Positions 18,958-30,800 of a stretch of 64,000 nucleotides of DNA are shown one piece after another. A model generated the notes under the pieces. That model saw only the letters and a list, made by a program, of their open reading frames with translations, was not told the DNA's origin and made no database searches. A program made the translations under genes and the position numbers. Each line of letters begins with the position of its first letter. Position 1 is the first letter of the stretch. Source of the DNA: Botryococcus braunii (Eukaryota > Chlorophyta > Trebouxiophyceae); the NCBI GenBank assembly GCA_002005505.1, contig KV908477.1, forward strand, positions 22,886 through 86,885, in the 5' to 3' direction.

Positions 18958-20737
18958 CTGAAACAACCAAAGTAGGTCAGAAGATATTGTACGTAACCGT
19001 CATTGCGCCCCCGTCAACAAAGGTGACGAAGCTTCCAGACACACGACACTGATCCTTGTCCACCCGTCCACAGAATAGCTCGAGTCGTTCACTGCATGCT
19101 TTGATAATTATGATTTGAAAGATCAAGCCCTCATCTCGAATAAAGGAAATAGATAGCATGCATGTCAGAATATCAACGAGGACAAACCTCCGTGTTCCCA
19201 ACGCAGACTCCGATGGCTGCAACGTTGGCAGTTATGTGGCTGTTTGTTGATTTTTATGAAGGGAGCAACGTCATATGTAGCCCGCAGTTGAGCCATAGCA
19301 TATCCTGGCGGCTGAATAAGGAGGGGAGTCGTCATTATAGTCGTTTGGATTCCGCAGACACAGTCGTCGAACCCCAAACTACGGAAATAAATTTATGAAG
19401 ATAAAATATATCAACCTGGAAGAGCGGCCTTGAAAGTAAATGCAGAATAAGTTTCTTGTTTGGTTAACTCGACAGGCGAGCTCCAGGCAGGGACCTGACG
19501 TACACTCAGGTGGCGCACGTGGCGATAAGGCCTATCACGGACACGTCGCAAGAAACGGAATGCACGAACACATGCTTGGTGGCTGGCCCCCCTCCCAGGT
19601 CCACCCTCAATGACTGCCCTGTTCAGTCAGCAGAACACAGTGCCACGACTGCAACCCCTGAATGTCTTGTCCAATCAGCAAAACACAGAGCCAAACATGG
19701 CTGTGTCCAGCTGATTGAAAGGGAAGATCACGCTTGCATACGGAATAATCGGCAAGGAGAAACACTGGATAGGGTGGTGTTGCGCACAAACTCAAACAAC
19801 TGCTTTGGTGGGGTATTTGCTGATCTCAAGTCGTTGCCGTCAGTATCCAGTGAATCGTGACAAGCAGGGCGCTGAACAGGTGGTTCGGGTGGAGCCGCTA
19901 CTTAACTCTTTGAGGCATTCTCTGCGTATGGCTGCAACGTTACAGACACAATTCTAAAAAAGATACTACGCTGATTGCAACATTAATGCAAGAGACTGGC
20001 AAGAAAGAATTTGGGGGAAATTACATGTACCATGCATTTCCAACCACCCAACAAGGTTTAGCTTTGTGTGTGTTTGACAGAACGAAATGACACACCTGAA
20101 TTTCCGTTGTGCTGGAAAGATTCCTCATGCACGGCACTGCCCCTTGCTGAATGTACGGGACGTTCACGGAAATATAAGCAAAGAGTTCAGTTGTACCGCT
20201 GATGAACTCTGGGGGGAATTGATTGAGTACATGTGCAATCATACAGATCACCCACTGTACAGTGAGCACTCTCATGCTGCTCAGCAGCAATCAAATCAGT
20301 AACGCGGCGCCACTAACAGATCGATGTGCATGCCAGGAACAAGAACATGTACACGGAGATCGTAGAAGCATGAGTGTGAGGCCTTTGCTCATGGAGTACC
20401 TTCTGATATTCCAATCCCGCTTTACATTGCCTTCCCTCGTTAGTGTGACTAAACACTTTATGCATGCATGTATGTATTATTTAGAACAATTGTCCCCGTC
20501 GGTACCCATCTGCTCTGAGAAATGTATTTAAAAATAACTTGCATAAGTCATCCGCAGAGTTGATGCACACAATCGGATGTTAAACGTCTCTGTCAGAACA
20601 ACTCACGTCAGGATTACAGACGCAAACAATTGACAACGCCTCCAACATACGAACTGCGAGAAAAAATCTGGGTCGGCACAGAGTACAGGTCGACTTGGAG
20701 GGACGTCCCTACAACATTGTAAACCATTCCCCTACGT
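18958..20737. other. Region upstream of the Cpn10 exons, left of the copia element
   Basis: It should hold the missing 5' exon and promoter of Cpn10. A minus-strand exon-like frame (ERLELFCGRVDKDQC onward, 19103-18998) has an acceptor-like AG but does not fit the phase. A degenerate direct repeat of about 48 bp lies at 19607-19700. Nothing else is supported. Confidence 0.45.
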
Positions 20738-20742
20738 GGTTT

Positions 20743-21436
20743 TGTTGAGTTCTGAACATTATTATTGAATGCCTTGTGCTTTAAGTGATCTTCATGTGTG
20801 CACTATTAGGATATGGGTCCATTGAGAACATAAGGTACCTTGAGACACGGCAGATTCTGGACGTTTTCGAACATATGGTACAATCCTATCTAGATCACAC
20901 GTTTGTCGGATGAACTCTTAAGGCTGCCCCACCGGAGTGAATACCAACTGGTTGTGAAAGATGCTGGGCATCACCAGATGCTAGTCTTGTCCGACAGTTG
21001 TGTGTGGCACTCAGCAGACAGTCGTACGGACTGTAGCTGGAGTAACTTCGTCTATTGACGACCTGTCTGCTTTGTACAGGTACGGTGCGGCAGTGTGTGT
21101 TGTATCATTGTTGCTATTGTGAGAGTGAACAAGCTTAGTGTACCCTGTAGTCACTCAAACAGATAAGGGACAGTGACTTCAGGGAGTATAGGCATGTACT
21201 TGAACGTAGCCGTCTAGAGCCTTATCTAGTGATTGCTTGATCGGTGCTTGTGTACAAGATAATGATGTAACGGAACTGGTTGTGAAAGATGCTGGGCATC
21301 ACCAGATGCTAGTCTTGTCCGACAGTTGTGTGTGGCACTCAGCAGACAGTCGTACGGACTGTAGCTGGAGTAACTTCGTCTATTGACGACCTGTCTGCTT
21401 TGTACAGGGAAAGCCGATTGCCCATAACCTTTCACA
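20743..21436 (+). repeat. 5' LTR of outer copia element (694 bp)
   Basis: Starts TGTTGAG, ends TTTCACA. It contains a 135-bp internal direct repeat (20946-21080 and 21274-21408). Confidence 0.95.
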
Positions 21437-21451
21437 GGTTATGGGCCCACG
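21437..21451 (+). other. Primer-binding site of outer copia: half-tRNA iMet type
   Basis: GGTTATGGGCCCACG starts directly after the 5' LTR. It is complementary to the anticodon stem-loop of initiator tRNA-Met (contains CAT/ATG), not to a tRNA 3' end (which would give TGG...). Confidence 0.82.
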
Positions 21452-21826
21452 CCCTTCCAGCTGAGCCAAGTAAAAGCAGGAGTGAAGGTCGTCTACGGAT
21501 GGGTCAGACGTAAGCGTCAACAAAGGAGCTCGAGCATGGCGCAGCGGCGCAAGGGAACTCGAGTGTACCAGGACCATTATCTTACTCACAGTTTACCTTT
21601 CTGGGAAATTCATAATTGAAGTTTTAGCTGTGCTTTATCATTCATAGACGTTGTCTAGAAGCACTGAGTGAGTCGGGCCGGACTCCGGCGCAAACTTCTG
21701 AGGGGAACATATCTGCTACTACTGTGCAAGGCTGGCTGGTAAATTTCCATGACATGGAGGGAATTGTAGGGTATTGCTGCATTCCAGAAGTTTATGAGTA
21801 AGTTTGGCTGGTGAAGTGACAATAGT

Positions 21827-24800
21827 ATGACAAAAAGGGGCAAAGAAAAGGAAAGTAGCAGTGAAACAGCAATGTCTCAACCTGGAGAAGTCAGTGGGGC
21901 CACTCCAGGGCAGTCTATGACCGGGACACAATCAGCCACTGCAGAACCAAAGGTGGAGATTGACAAGGCAGCCTACATCCCCAATACCTCTAATCCAAAG
22001 ATGACTGTCATGCTTGATGATGGAGGGCGCAATTTTGAATTTTGGTATGAAAATTTGGAGGCGTGCGCAAACACCAAGGGGGTCAGAGCGGCTTTGGAGA
22101 GGCCAATGCCAGGGTCGGTGGAGAACTCAGCCATCAAGCAGTGGCTGATCCAGTCAGTTCCAGTCATCTGGCATTCTCAGATCTCATGCCACAAAGCAGC
22201 GTTCGACTTCATCGCGTGGGTGAAGAACAGTCACACTGGAGGGAGCAACCAAGACATCAACCTTGAGTGGTACAAGGAAATGGAGCAGGGCATCAAGACA
22301 GGGGAGACACTCAAGGTCTACCTCTACAGAATGATGGATCTGGCTACAAGTCTCAGAAACAACGCGTTCATCCTCTTGGACCACAATGTTGGGGAGCTGA
22401 TGGTGAAGGGCCTCCCTCCTGTGCTGAGGCTCGAGTCCCTGGAGGTTATGGCAACCGACAAGCCGCCATTGGAGCTGATTCAAAGAATCCTGCGCGCCGC
22501 AGCCAGCCGTGGGTACAAGGACCCACCTGCAGAGGGAACACCTCAGGCCATGGCAGCTGCAGCAGTGGCTGGTCCCTCTGGGGGGGTAGCTGGAGCGTCA
22601 TCAAGCGCTGGAGCTGCACCAGGAGTGGGAGCAGTACCGGGAGTTGGAGCAGCACTACCAGCAAACGAACAGCCTCCCGCTGGCCCCTCTGCAACTACTT
22701 TTGGTGGCAGGGGGCGTGGACCTGGCAGGGCAAGAAGGCCCAGAGAGGAGCTTACATGCCACTTCTGCAAGGCAAAGGGCCACTTCATGACTGACTGCGG
22801 ACCGCTCAGGCAGCTGCAGGCTCTGCATCAAAACATGCAAGCGGCAAGCGTTGGGCCTGCAGCTTACTGGGGCCAGGGAGGCCCACGGTCGTCTCCTCAA
22901 GCCTGGTGGGACCATGGATCTGGCCGGGGTGGCCCGCCTTCATCCGCTTCCAGCCCTGGACCTCCTTCAGCATATAACTATCCAACAAGTCAACACACGT
23001 TTCCGGGGTGGCATTTACCACCTCCACCCCCTCCTTCTGGTGAGGCGATGTTTATCTCTCTCAATGTGCTTGCCCCAACTTCGCATGGAGCTAGCAGCAC
23101 ATCTTGGTTAATAGATAGTGGTGCCTCTGTGCATATAGTCAATGATCTCTCATTGCTCCATAATCCAGTTATGCATAGACAGCCTCTTCCTCTGCACTTG
23201 GCAACCTCAGACGCCAAGGGAGGAATCATTGCATCTGGGTCTGTATGCCTTGTGAATGTGTTGAATGAATTGGTCAATACTGTACTTAGTGACATCCCCT
23301 GTCACATGCCATCAACAGCAGTGTAAACTATAGCCGTTATAGCCCTTTATGAACGGTATAGATCATACTCGTACCTCAATGACATAACACGTGACTTGTA
23401 CGATATGCGTTCTCAATAGACATTACGTATGGTAGTACTTTAGGATCCCTGCAGTCCGAGCCATCCCTGGGCAGCCCAGGAACGGCTCGGTACTTGTCCG
23501 AAGCATGTTGGTATCCTTGACCAACCTCTACTGTTGGAGAGTGCTGTGTGCTGTTCCTGGAAACGTTGTAGCGTGGACGGTTTTTCCCACAGGCTACGAA
23601 GTGACGCTGCCGTCGTGCCATCACTGCAGGTGTGTTTAGGATTCTCAAAGCCGTTCCAGATATGATTGTGCTCAAACATTCAGACCAGTTAGATATTACT
23701 GCTGTGTGCATTGATGAGAGTGCATGACGAGAGCGCACTGAATGTTTGACCTCATTGAGACTTATGTTGACGTCCACCGTTGTGGCGGTAAGATAGTTTC
23801 ACTGTACAAACATCACAAAGAGACCTTGCTGAGTTACTGATGAACTATTATTGTATTCTAGTGACGTAAAGTAGACATCGCAAGGCCTCTTTGGTGCTGA
23901 ACTCTGCTATCAGGCAAGGCGTAGTGTTACGTGGTCTTTAGCAAGAGTGAGAGCAGTTAAGATCATTTGTAAGACTTGTCCGAAGCATGTTGGTATCCTT
24001 GACCAACCTCTACTGTTGGAGAGTGCTGTGTGCTGTTCCTGGAAACGTTGTAGCGTGGACGGTTTTTCCCACAGGCTACGAAGTGACGCTGCCGTCGTGC
24101 CATCACTGCAGGTGACGCCGCAAGCAGAAATGCTTGAGGTTATGGGCCCACGCTTTCCAAGCTGAGCTTGCAGTGACGCACGACAGATTTCCAGGGAGAA
24201 AAGGGGTTTCGGACCCCGCTTCGAGACTGCGAGCTTCACTGACGAGTGAGGTCTGGCCGTTCAAACATATCGAGCTAGTCACGTAAAATTATTCCTTCTG
24301 TAGTGCTGGAAGGAATTGTTGTACAGTAGCAACTGGGCTGGGAAAGCAGAAGTACTTCTGGGACTGATCAACTCAGTGTCAGAGCTAGGAAGAAGTGCTT
24401 CCAGGGGAAGTCATTTAAGGCTTGGAGTGAAGAACTGGCTTGATCATGAAAACTAGAAGCAGACAAGTGATCATGAAAACGAGAAGTAAGCGCACTGCAA
24501 CGGAGTCTGGATCAGCTGGGTCTGGCTCCTCCATCAGTGCATCACCCAGCCAGCCAGCAAACTCCACTGCGCAGAGTGGAGAGATGTGCATCGCAATGAC
24601 GAAAACCGGTGGCGTCGTCACCACGAATGTCAAATGTCCAGTGACTCTGGACAGAGAGGGAGTGGAATTTCCACTCTGGGATCTGGCATATGTGGCAGCC
24701 TGTGGCCTCAAAAGGTGCAAGGCAGCCATTGAAGCTCCAATGCCAGACACAGAGGAGAATGCAGCAGCGCTCCTAATGCTGATTGAGAGCGTCCCCAAGG

Positions 24801-27800
24801 CGTGGGGTGCCAAGCTGGCTGCAATGCAAGTGGCAGCCAATGCCTACCAGTGGGTTCGAGAGCGTTTTACTGGAGGGGCAGACCAGGAGGTAACAGCACG
24901 CTGGCTGGAGCTCCTACACACCAGCATGGGAGAGACAGAAACGTTGGAGGACTACTACAACAGGAAGGTGGCACTCTTCCATGCACTCAAGCGAAATGGG
25001 CACTCCATCATGGAGAGAGAAGCCAAGCTGGCAATCATCAAGGGCCTGCCAGAGGAAGCGAAGGAGACTGGGATGTTCTCCTCATCTGCTGGGAAGGATC
25101 TGGAGGGACTGTGGGAGATCATCTCCACCACAGCCAAGGGACTGGGCTTCAACGACCAGGTCCCCAGAGTCACCCCTGTGGCCAGGGCAGCCATCACACC
25201 AGCCTACTCCACCACACCAGGGACTGCAAGCCCACAGGAGACCCAAGCTGGAGGCCAGGGGGGCCAAGCTTCATCGACCAAGGTGGAGGGACGGGACCGG
25301 CGTGACAACAGGCGCTGCCGCTACTGCAACAAGCTAGGCCATTTTGAGAGGAACTGCCTCAAGAAGGAGGCGGACGAGAAGATGCAACAGAACCTGCAGC
25401 AAGTCATGGCTGCAATGGCCAATCTGCTTCCGCAATTCCAAAATCAAGCGTCGGCTGCAGTGGCTCGACCTCCGGAGGGCAGCGGGAACGGCAACAACTT
25501 TTTCCCCGGGGGATATCCACCACCCTCTGGTATGTCTGCCATGATTTCTCTGAATGTCTTAACACCAACACGCGTCATGCCAGAAGCGAGAAGTTTTCTG
25601 GTGGACAGTGGAGCCACCATCCACCTAGTCAATGATCTGTCCCTGCTACATTCCCCCACCCTGCACAGAAATCCCATTCCTTTGCATATGGCTACGTCAG
25701 ATGCCACGGGACAGATAATTGCAACTGGTTCCCTGTGCTTGAGCAGTGCAGAACAGCAACCCCTGTGGCTTCACAATGTGCATTGTGTTCCTTCAGCTAC
25801 AGCTAATCTGATTTCAGTGACAGCTGCTATACGTGATGGGGCTAGTTTTGTGACAGACAGTGTGGGAAGTTACACTGGTATGCGTGGCGCTCAAAACTGG
25901 TCTTGTTCAGTTGCACAGAGAAATGGCCTGTATTTCTTGCAGAAGGTCAGTCCAGTCAGAAACCCTGTCTCTGTGTTTGTTAACACAGCCAGAGCACCAG
26001 TCGCTCATGATTGCAGATTGAGAGCACTGTGGCACAGTAGACTGGGGCACCCAGGGGAGGTTAATATGAGGCGACTGCAGTCTGAAGATTTGGTCCTGGG
26101 CATCCCTGTATCTCTCTCCCCTTGCGCAAACTGTCACTCTTCGTGTGAAGCGTGCATTCAAGGAAAGCACAGTCGTCCCCCTTTTGGAACCAGTTCCAGA
26201 GCAGCCACTGAGCCCCTTGAGAGAATTCATTTGGACACAGTTGGCCCCATCTCCCCTACAGCTATTACTGGGGAGCGCTTCTTTGTCACGATTGTGGATG
26301 AGGCTACGCACTACGTCATAGCCCTGGCAGTAAAAACCAAGGATGCAATCAGCAGTGCAGTCAGAGACCTCCTGATTTTTTGGCAGAGGCAGTTGAACCG
26401 CTCTGTTAAGTGCATTCGTACTGACAGGGGGACAGAATTCCTCAACAGTACATTGAAGGGTTTCTGTACGCAGGAGGGAATTAAATTTGAGACCTCTGCA
26501 GCATACACGCCTCAGCAAAATGGCGTTGCTGAACGGATGAACCGAACAATCAAGGAGAAGGCCAGAACACTCATGTTGCATGCAGCTGCCAAACAGTCAC
26601 TCTGGAAGGAAGCAGTGGAGACAGCCTGCATCCTGTACAATATGGGACCTGTGACTGGACGTGACAAGACGCCTTATGAAGCCTTCCATGGGGTAAAGCC
26701 CGATGTATCCCTGCTCAGGACTTTTGGCTGTCTAGCACATGTGCACATACCTGATCACCAAAGGGGAGTGTTTGAGTCTAAGACCTCCCCTGGTCTCTTC
26801 ACAGGGTATTCCAGTGTGTCAAAGGCATATAGAATTTATATGGGAAACGGGATTTGGAAAGAAAGCAGAGATGTTACCTTTCTGGAGCACTTAAGGGGCG
26901 CAGACAGAGTGGGGCTTAGCACCATGTCTCCTGTGAGTCCAAATGCAGTCCAGCAGCCCTTTGCCTTGCCTTTTGTACAACAGGAGGGCCAGCAGTCCTT
27001 GGGTCAGTTGTCTTTTTGGGACTCAGATGATCCTGAGCCTCTCTGCAACCGAGAGGTCAACGTGCAGCAGTCCGGACCTGACTCCCCCTGTGCAACCACC
27101 CCCTGTGCAACTACCCCATGTGCAATCAACCCCTGTGAGAATTCTGAGACTACAAGTGTCAACGTGGACGGGGAGCCCACTTCCTCGGAGCTGAGCCATA
27201 CGCAGTCCGGCCACAGCTGGTCCGTACTCGGACACATGGAGAACCTGGCGCGAGGAGGCGAGGAGACCAAGTCACACATGCAACGTTTGAATAATGTGCA
27301 AGAATGTGTTCGAATGGAAGTTGGGGCCATGGGTGTCCGAGGGCAAGACGGGCTGACCCGGCAGCAACGGTATGATCAGAGAGTAGCAGCACGTGAGACT
27401 GCAGCTGAGGTCACTGTGGAACATGATGGAGATGTGAGTGATGGAGAGAATAGGAGAATGTCAGAGGCCATTTGCCCAGGGGAAGCAACGGAAGCTCAGC
27501 CTAATGGACAGGACTTGGCCAGGCTGGAGGGCATGTCTGATCATGTAAGCGCTGAGAGTGAGGCAAGAGAGGTCAGTTTGGAGATTTCCAATCAGACACT
27601 TGATGGACAAAGGGAGTCTTCAGATGGCCAGGCTCTGCGTGCTTGTGAGGGACACACTGGGGAGTCACAGGTGTGTTGTGAGAGTACAAGCGTGGATGAG
27701 AGAGACACCACTGCAGGGTGTCGCACAGTGCCAGATTATGCTGCGCCTTTGAGTGATGAGTGCGTTTGGGACATGACGAGTGATGTAAGACCCAGATTGA

Positions 27801-30800
27801 GTGGAGCAGCATGTGAATCCTCCAAGGAGAGAAAGCTGCAGACACCTCCAGAGTGGGAGAGAGTCAGAGAGGTGTGTAACGCAGTAACCTCGAGCGAAAG
27901 AGTAGTGGAAGCACGTGCGTGTGAGCCTAGAGAGGATAGCCATGTTGTGCATGATCACAATCTGAATCCTGTAAAGGGTAAGATACCTGGGGTGAGGTGG
28001 TCCAAGGTGCCAATCCCTGGAAACCTCAGGGAGGCGCAAAGATCCCCTCAGTGGGAATTCTGGCGCCAGGCAATGCAAGAGGAGCAAGATTCTCTTGATG
28101 CGCACGAGGTGATGGAGTACGTTGAGAGACCCAGGGGACACAAGGTGATCCCTGTGCATTGGATCTTCTCTGTGAAGACTGATGCACATGGGAACGTGTT
28201 GAGATTTAAGGCTCGGCTTGTAGCCCAGGGCTGTAGACAGATTCCTGGAGTTGATGTAGATGAGGTCTTTGCACCTACCAGTAGCTATGGGTCCAGGAGG
28301 ACTTTGCTAGCAACTGCTGCAGCAAAGAACATGGAAATTCACCAGGTGGATATAAAGACCGCCTTTTTGAATGGTGAATTAGAGGAGGAGGTGTATGTGA
28401 CACAGCCTCCTGGATTTGATAATGGCAACCCCAACATTGTGTGCAGACTGCGTAAGGCCCTTTATGGCCTGAAGCAGGCTCCCAGGGCTTGGCACAAGAC
28501 CCTGAATGAGAAGCTGCTGAGTATGGGATATGAAGTGTGTAAGAGCGATGCGGGAGTTTACATAAAGAGACACGAGGATGGGGAGCTGTCATACATGCTT
28601 GTGTATGTTGATGATCTTTTGATTGTGGCAATGGGTGCGGAAGAGATAGAATGGGTGAAAAAGGAGCTGTTGGCAAGCTTCAAGATTCATGACCTTGGTG
28701 AAGTCAAGGACTTCTTGGGCTGCCAGATCCTGAGAGATAGAGAGAATCGGTGCTTATCACTGAGCTGCGTGCCTAAGATTGATGCACTGTGTGAGAAGTT
28801 TGGGGTGAGTGCTGAGTCACGTACAGTCGATACTCCCATGAGTAAAGACTTTGTGATGTCTGGGATGCCGCAGGTTACAGTGGGTGAGACCAGCTTTGGG
28901 TCTGGGACTCCACTGCCTCCCGGGCATAGATATTGTGAGCTTGTTGGGTCTCTGTTGTATATTGCTAATACAACTCGACCTGATATAGCTCAGGCTGTGG
29001 GTGTTCTGTCCCGTTACCGGAACGCTCCCACCACTGCCCACATGAATGAGGGCTTGAGGGTATTGAGGTATCTTCAGTCTACTCGAGAGTGTGTCTTAGT
29101 GCTGGGAGGGAAAGGGCCTGTGTTAGAAGGTCATGTTGATGCAGATTATGCTGGCGATATTGACAGCAGGCATTCTACCTCGGGATATGTGCTATCAGTG
29201 TTTGGCAGTGCTGTGGTCTGGGGTAGTAAGAAGCAACACTCAGTTGCTACCTCCACTGTGGAGGCAGAATTCATGGCAACCAGTCTGGCTATTAAGGAGC
29301 TTAACTGGCTGCGTGGGTTCATGGAGGAAATCGGAACTCCTCCTTGGTCAGTGAAGCTATACTGTGACAATCAGGGGTGCATTGCTAACCTGAAAAACCC
29401 ACTGTATAGCAAGTATACTAAGCACATTGCAGTGTGCTTCCACTTTGCACGTGAAGCTATTGCAAAGGGGCAGGTTACACTCTGCTATGTGGAGTCTGCA
29501 AGGAACAAGGCAGACATGCTGACAAAGCCTCTCGCTCGCCCTGCCTTCCAGATGCACAGGCGAGGGTTTGGACTTGTGAAGATGACATAGGTGACAGGGT
29601 GCTGTCAAGGGGAAGTGTTGAATGAATTGGTCAATACTGTACTTAGTGACATCCCCTGTCACATGCCATCAACAGCAGTGTAAACTATAGCCGTTATAGC
29701 CCTTTATGAACGGTATAGATCATACTCGTACCTCAATGACATAACACGTGACTTGTACGATATGCGTTCTCAATAGACATTACGTATGGTAGTACTTTAG
29801 GATCCCTGCAGTCCGAGCCATCCCTGGGCAGCCCAGGAACGGCTCGGTACTTGTCCGAAGCATGTTGGTATCCTTGACCAACCTCTACTGTTGGAGAGTG
29901 CTGTGTGCTGTTCCTGGAAACGTTGTAGCGTGGACGGTTTTTCCCACAGGCTACGAAGTGACGCTGCCGTCGTGCCATCACTGCAGGTGTGTTTAGGATT
30001 CTCAAAGCCGTTCCAGATATGATTGTGCTCAAACATTCAGACCAGTTAGATATTACTGCTGTGTGCATTGATGAGAGTGCATGACGAGAGCGCACTGAAT
30101 GTTTGACCTCATTGAGACTTATGTTGACGTCCACCGTTGTGGCGGTAAGATAGTTTCACTGTACAAACATCACAAAGAGACCTTGCTGAGTTACTGATGA
30201 ACTATTATTGTATTCTAGTGACGTAAAGTAGACATCGCAAGGCCTCTTTGGTGCTGAACTCTGCTATCAGGCAAGGCGTAGTGTTACGTGGTCTTTAGCA
30301 AGAGTGAGAGCAGTTAAGATCATTTGTAAGACTTGTCCGAAGCATGTTGGTATCCTTGACCAACCTCTACTGTTGGAGAGTGCTGTGTGCTGTTCCTGGA
30401 AACGTTGTAGCGTGGACGGTTTTTCCCACAGGCTACGAAGTGACGCTGCCGTCGTGCCATCACTGCAGGTGACGCCGCAAGCAGAAATGCTTGAGAATGC
30501 AAGGCACGAAGTATTCTGGCTGCACAATGTGCAGTGTGTTCCTTCTGCGCATACCAACCTCATTTCAGTCACTGGTGCAATTCAGGATGGAGCATCTTTC
30601 CTGACTGACACTGCAGGTGGTTACACAGCCATGAAGGGACCTGAAGGGTGGTGTGGAGATATCACCCGCGCACGAGGTCTGTTTTTTTTGGAGTTTGTTA
30701 GTCCTGTCAGAGGGCAGCAAGTTGGCTGCAGACATATTGATCACATGGCTGAGGCGTCTCATCTTAGGAAAGGACACGTGTGTAGCGAGAGATCTCTGTG

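Larger units (their letters stand above)
23259..30494 (+). mobile_element. Inner Ty1/copia element (element 2), nested in element 1
   Basis: 7,236 bp with 879-bp LTRs (23259-24137 and 29616-30494) in which no difference was found by eye, flanked by target duplication GAATG (23254-23258 and 30495-30499). It sits between the protease and integrase regions of the outer element, same orientation. With identical LTRs and one intact polyprotein frame it may be active or very recently active. Confidence 0.96.

Noticed and set aside
19510..19860. 116-codon plus-strand frame
   Set aside because: Cys/Ser/Thr-rich with a degenerate internal repeat, no family motif, no splice context.
21437..21451. tRNA gene or tRNA fragment at the primer sites
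   Set aside because: Only about 15 nt match, with no cloverleaf; the position after the LTR explains it as a primer site.
23376..23777. 133-codon minus-strand frame repeated at 29733-30134
   Set aside because: It lies wholly inside the two copies of the inner copia LTR, antisense to it, and has no recognisable features.
26311..28676. Antisense frames over the inner copia pol
   Set aside because: Shadows of the intact plus-strand polyprotein.
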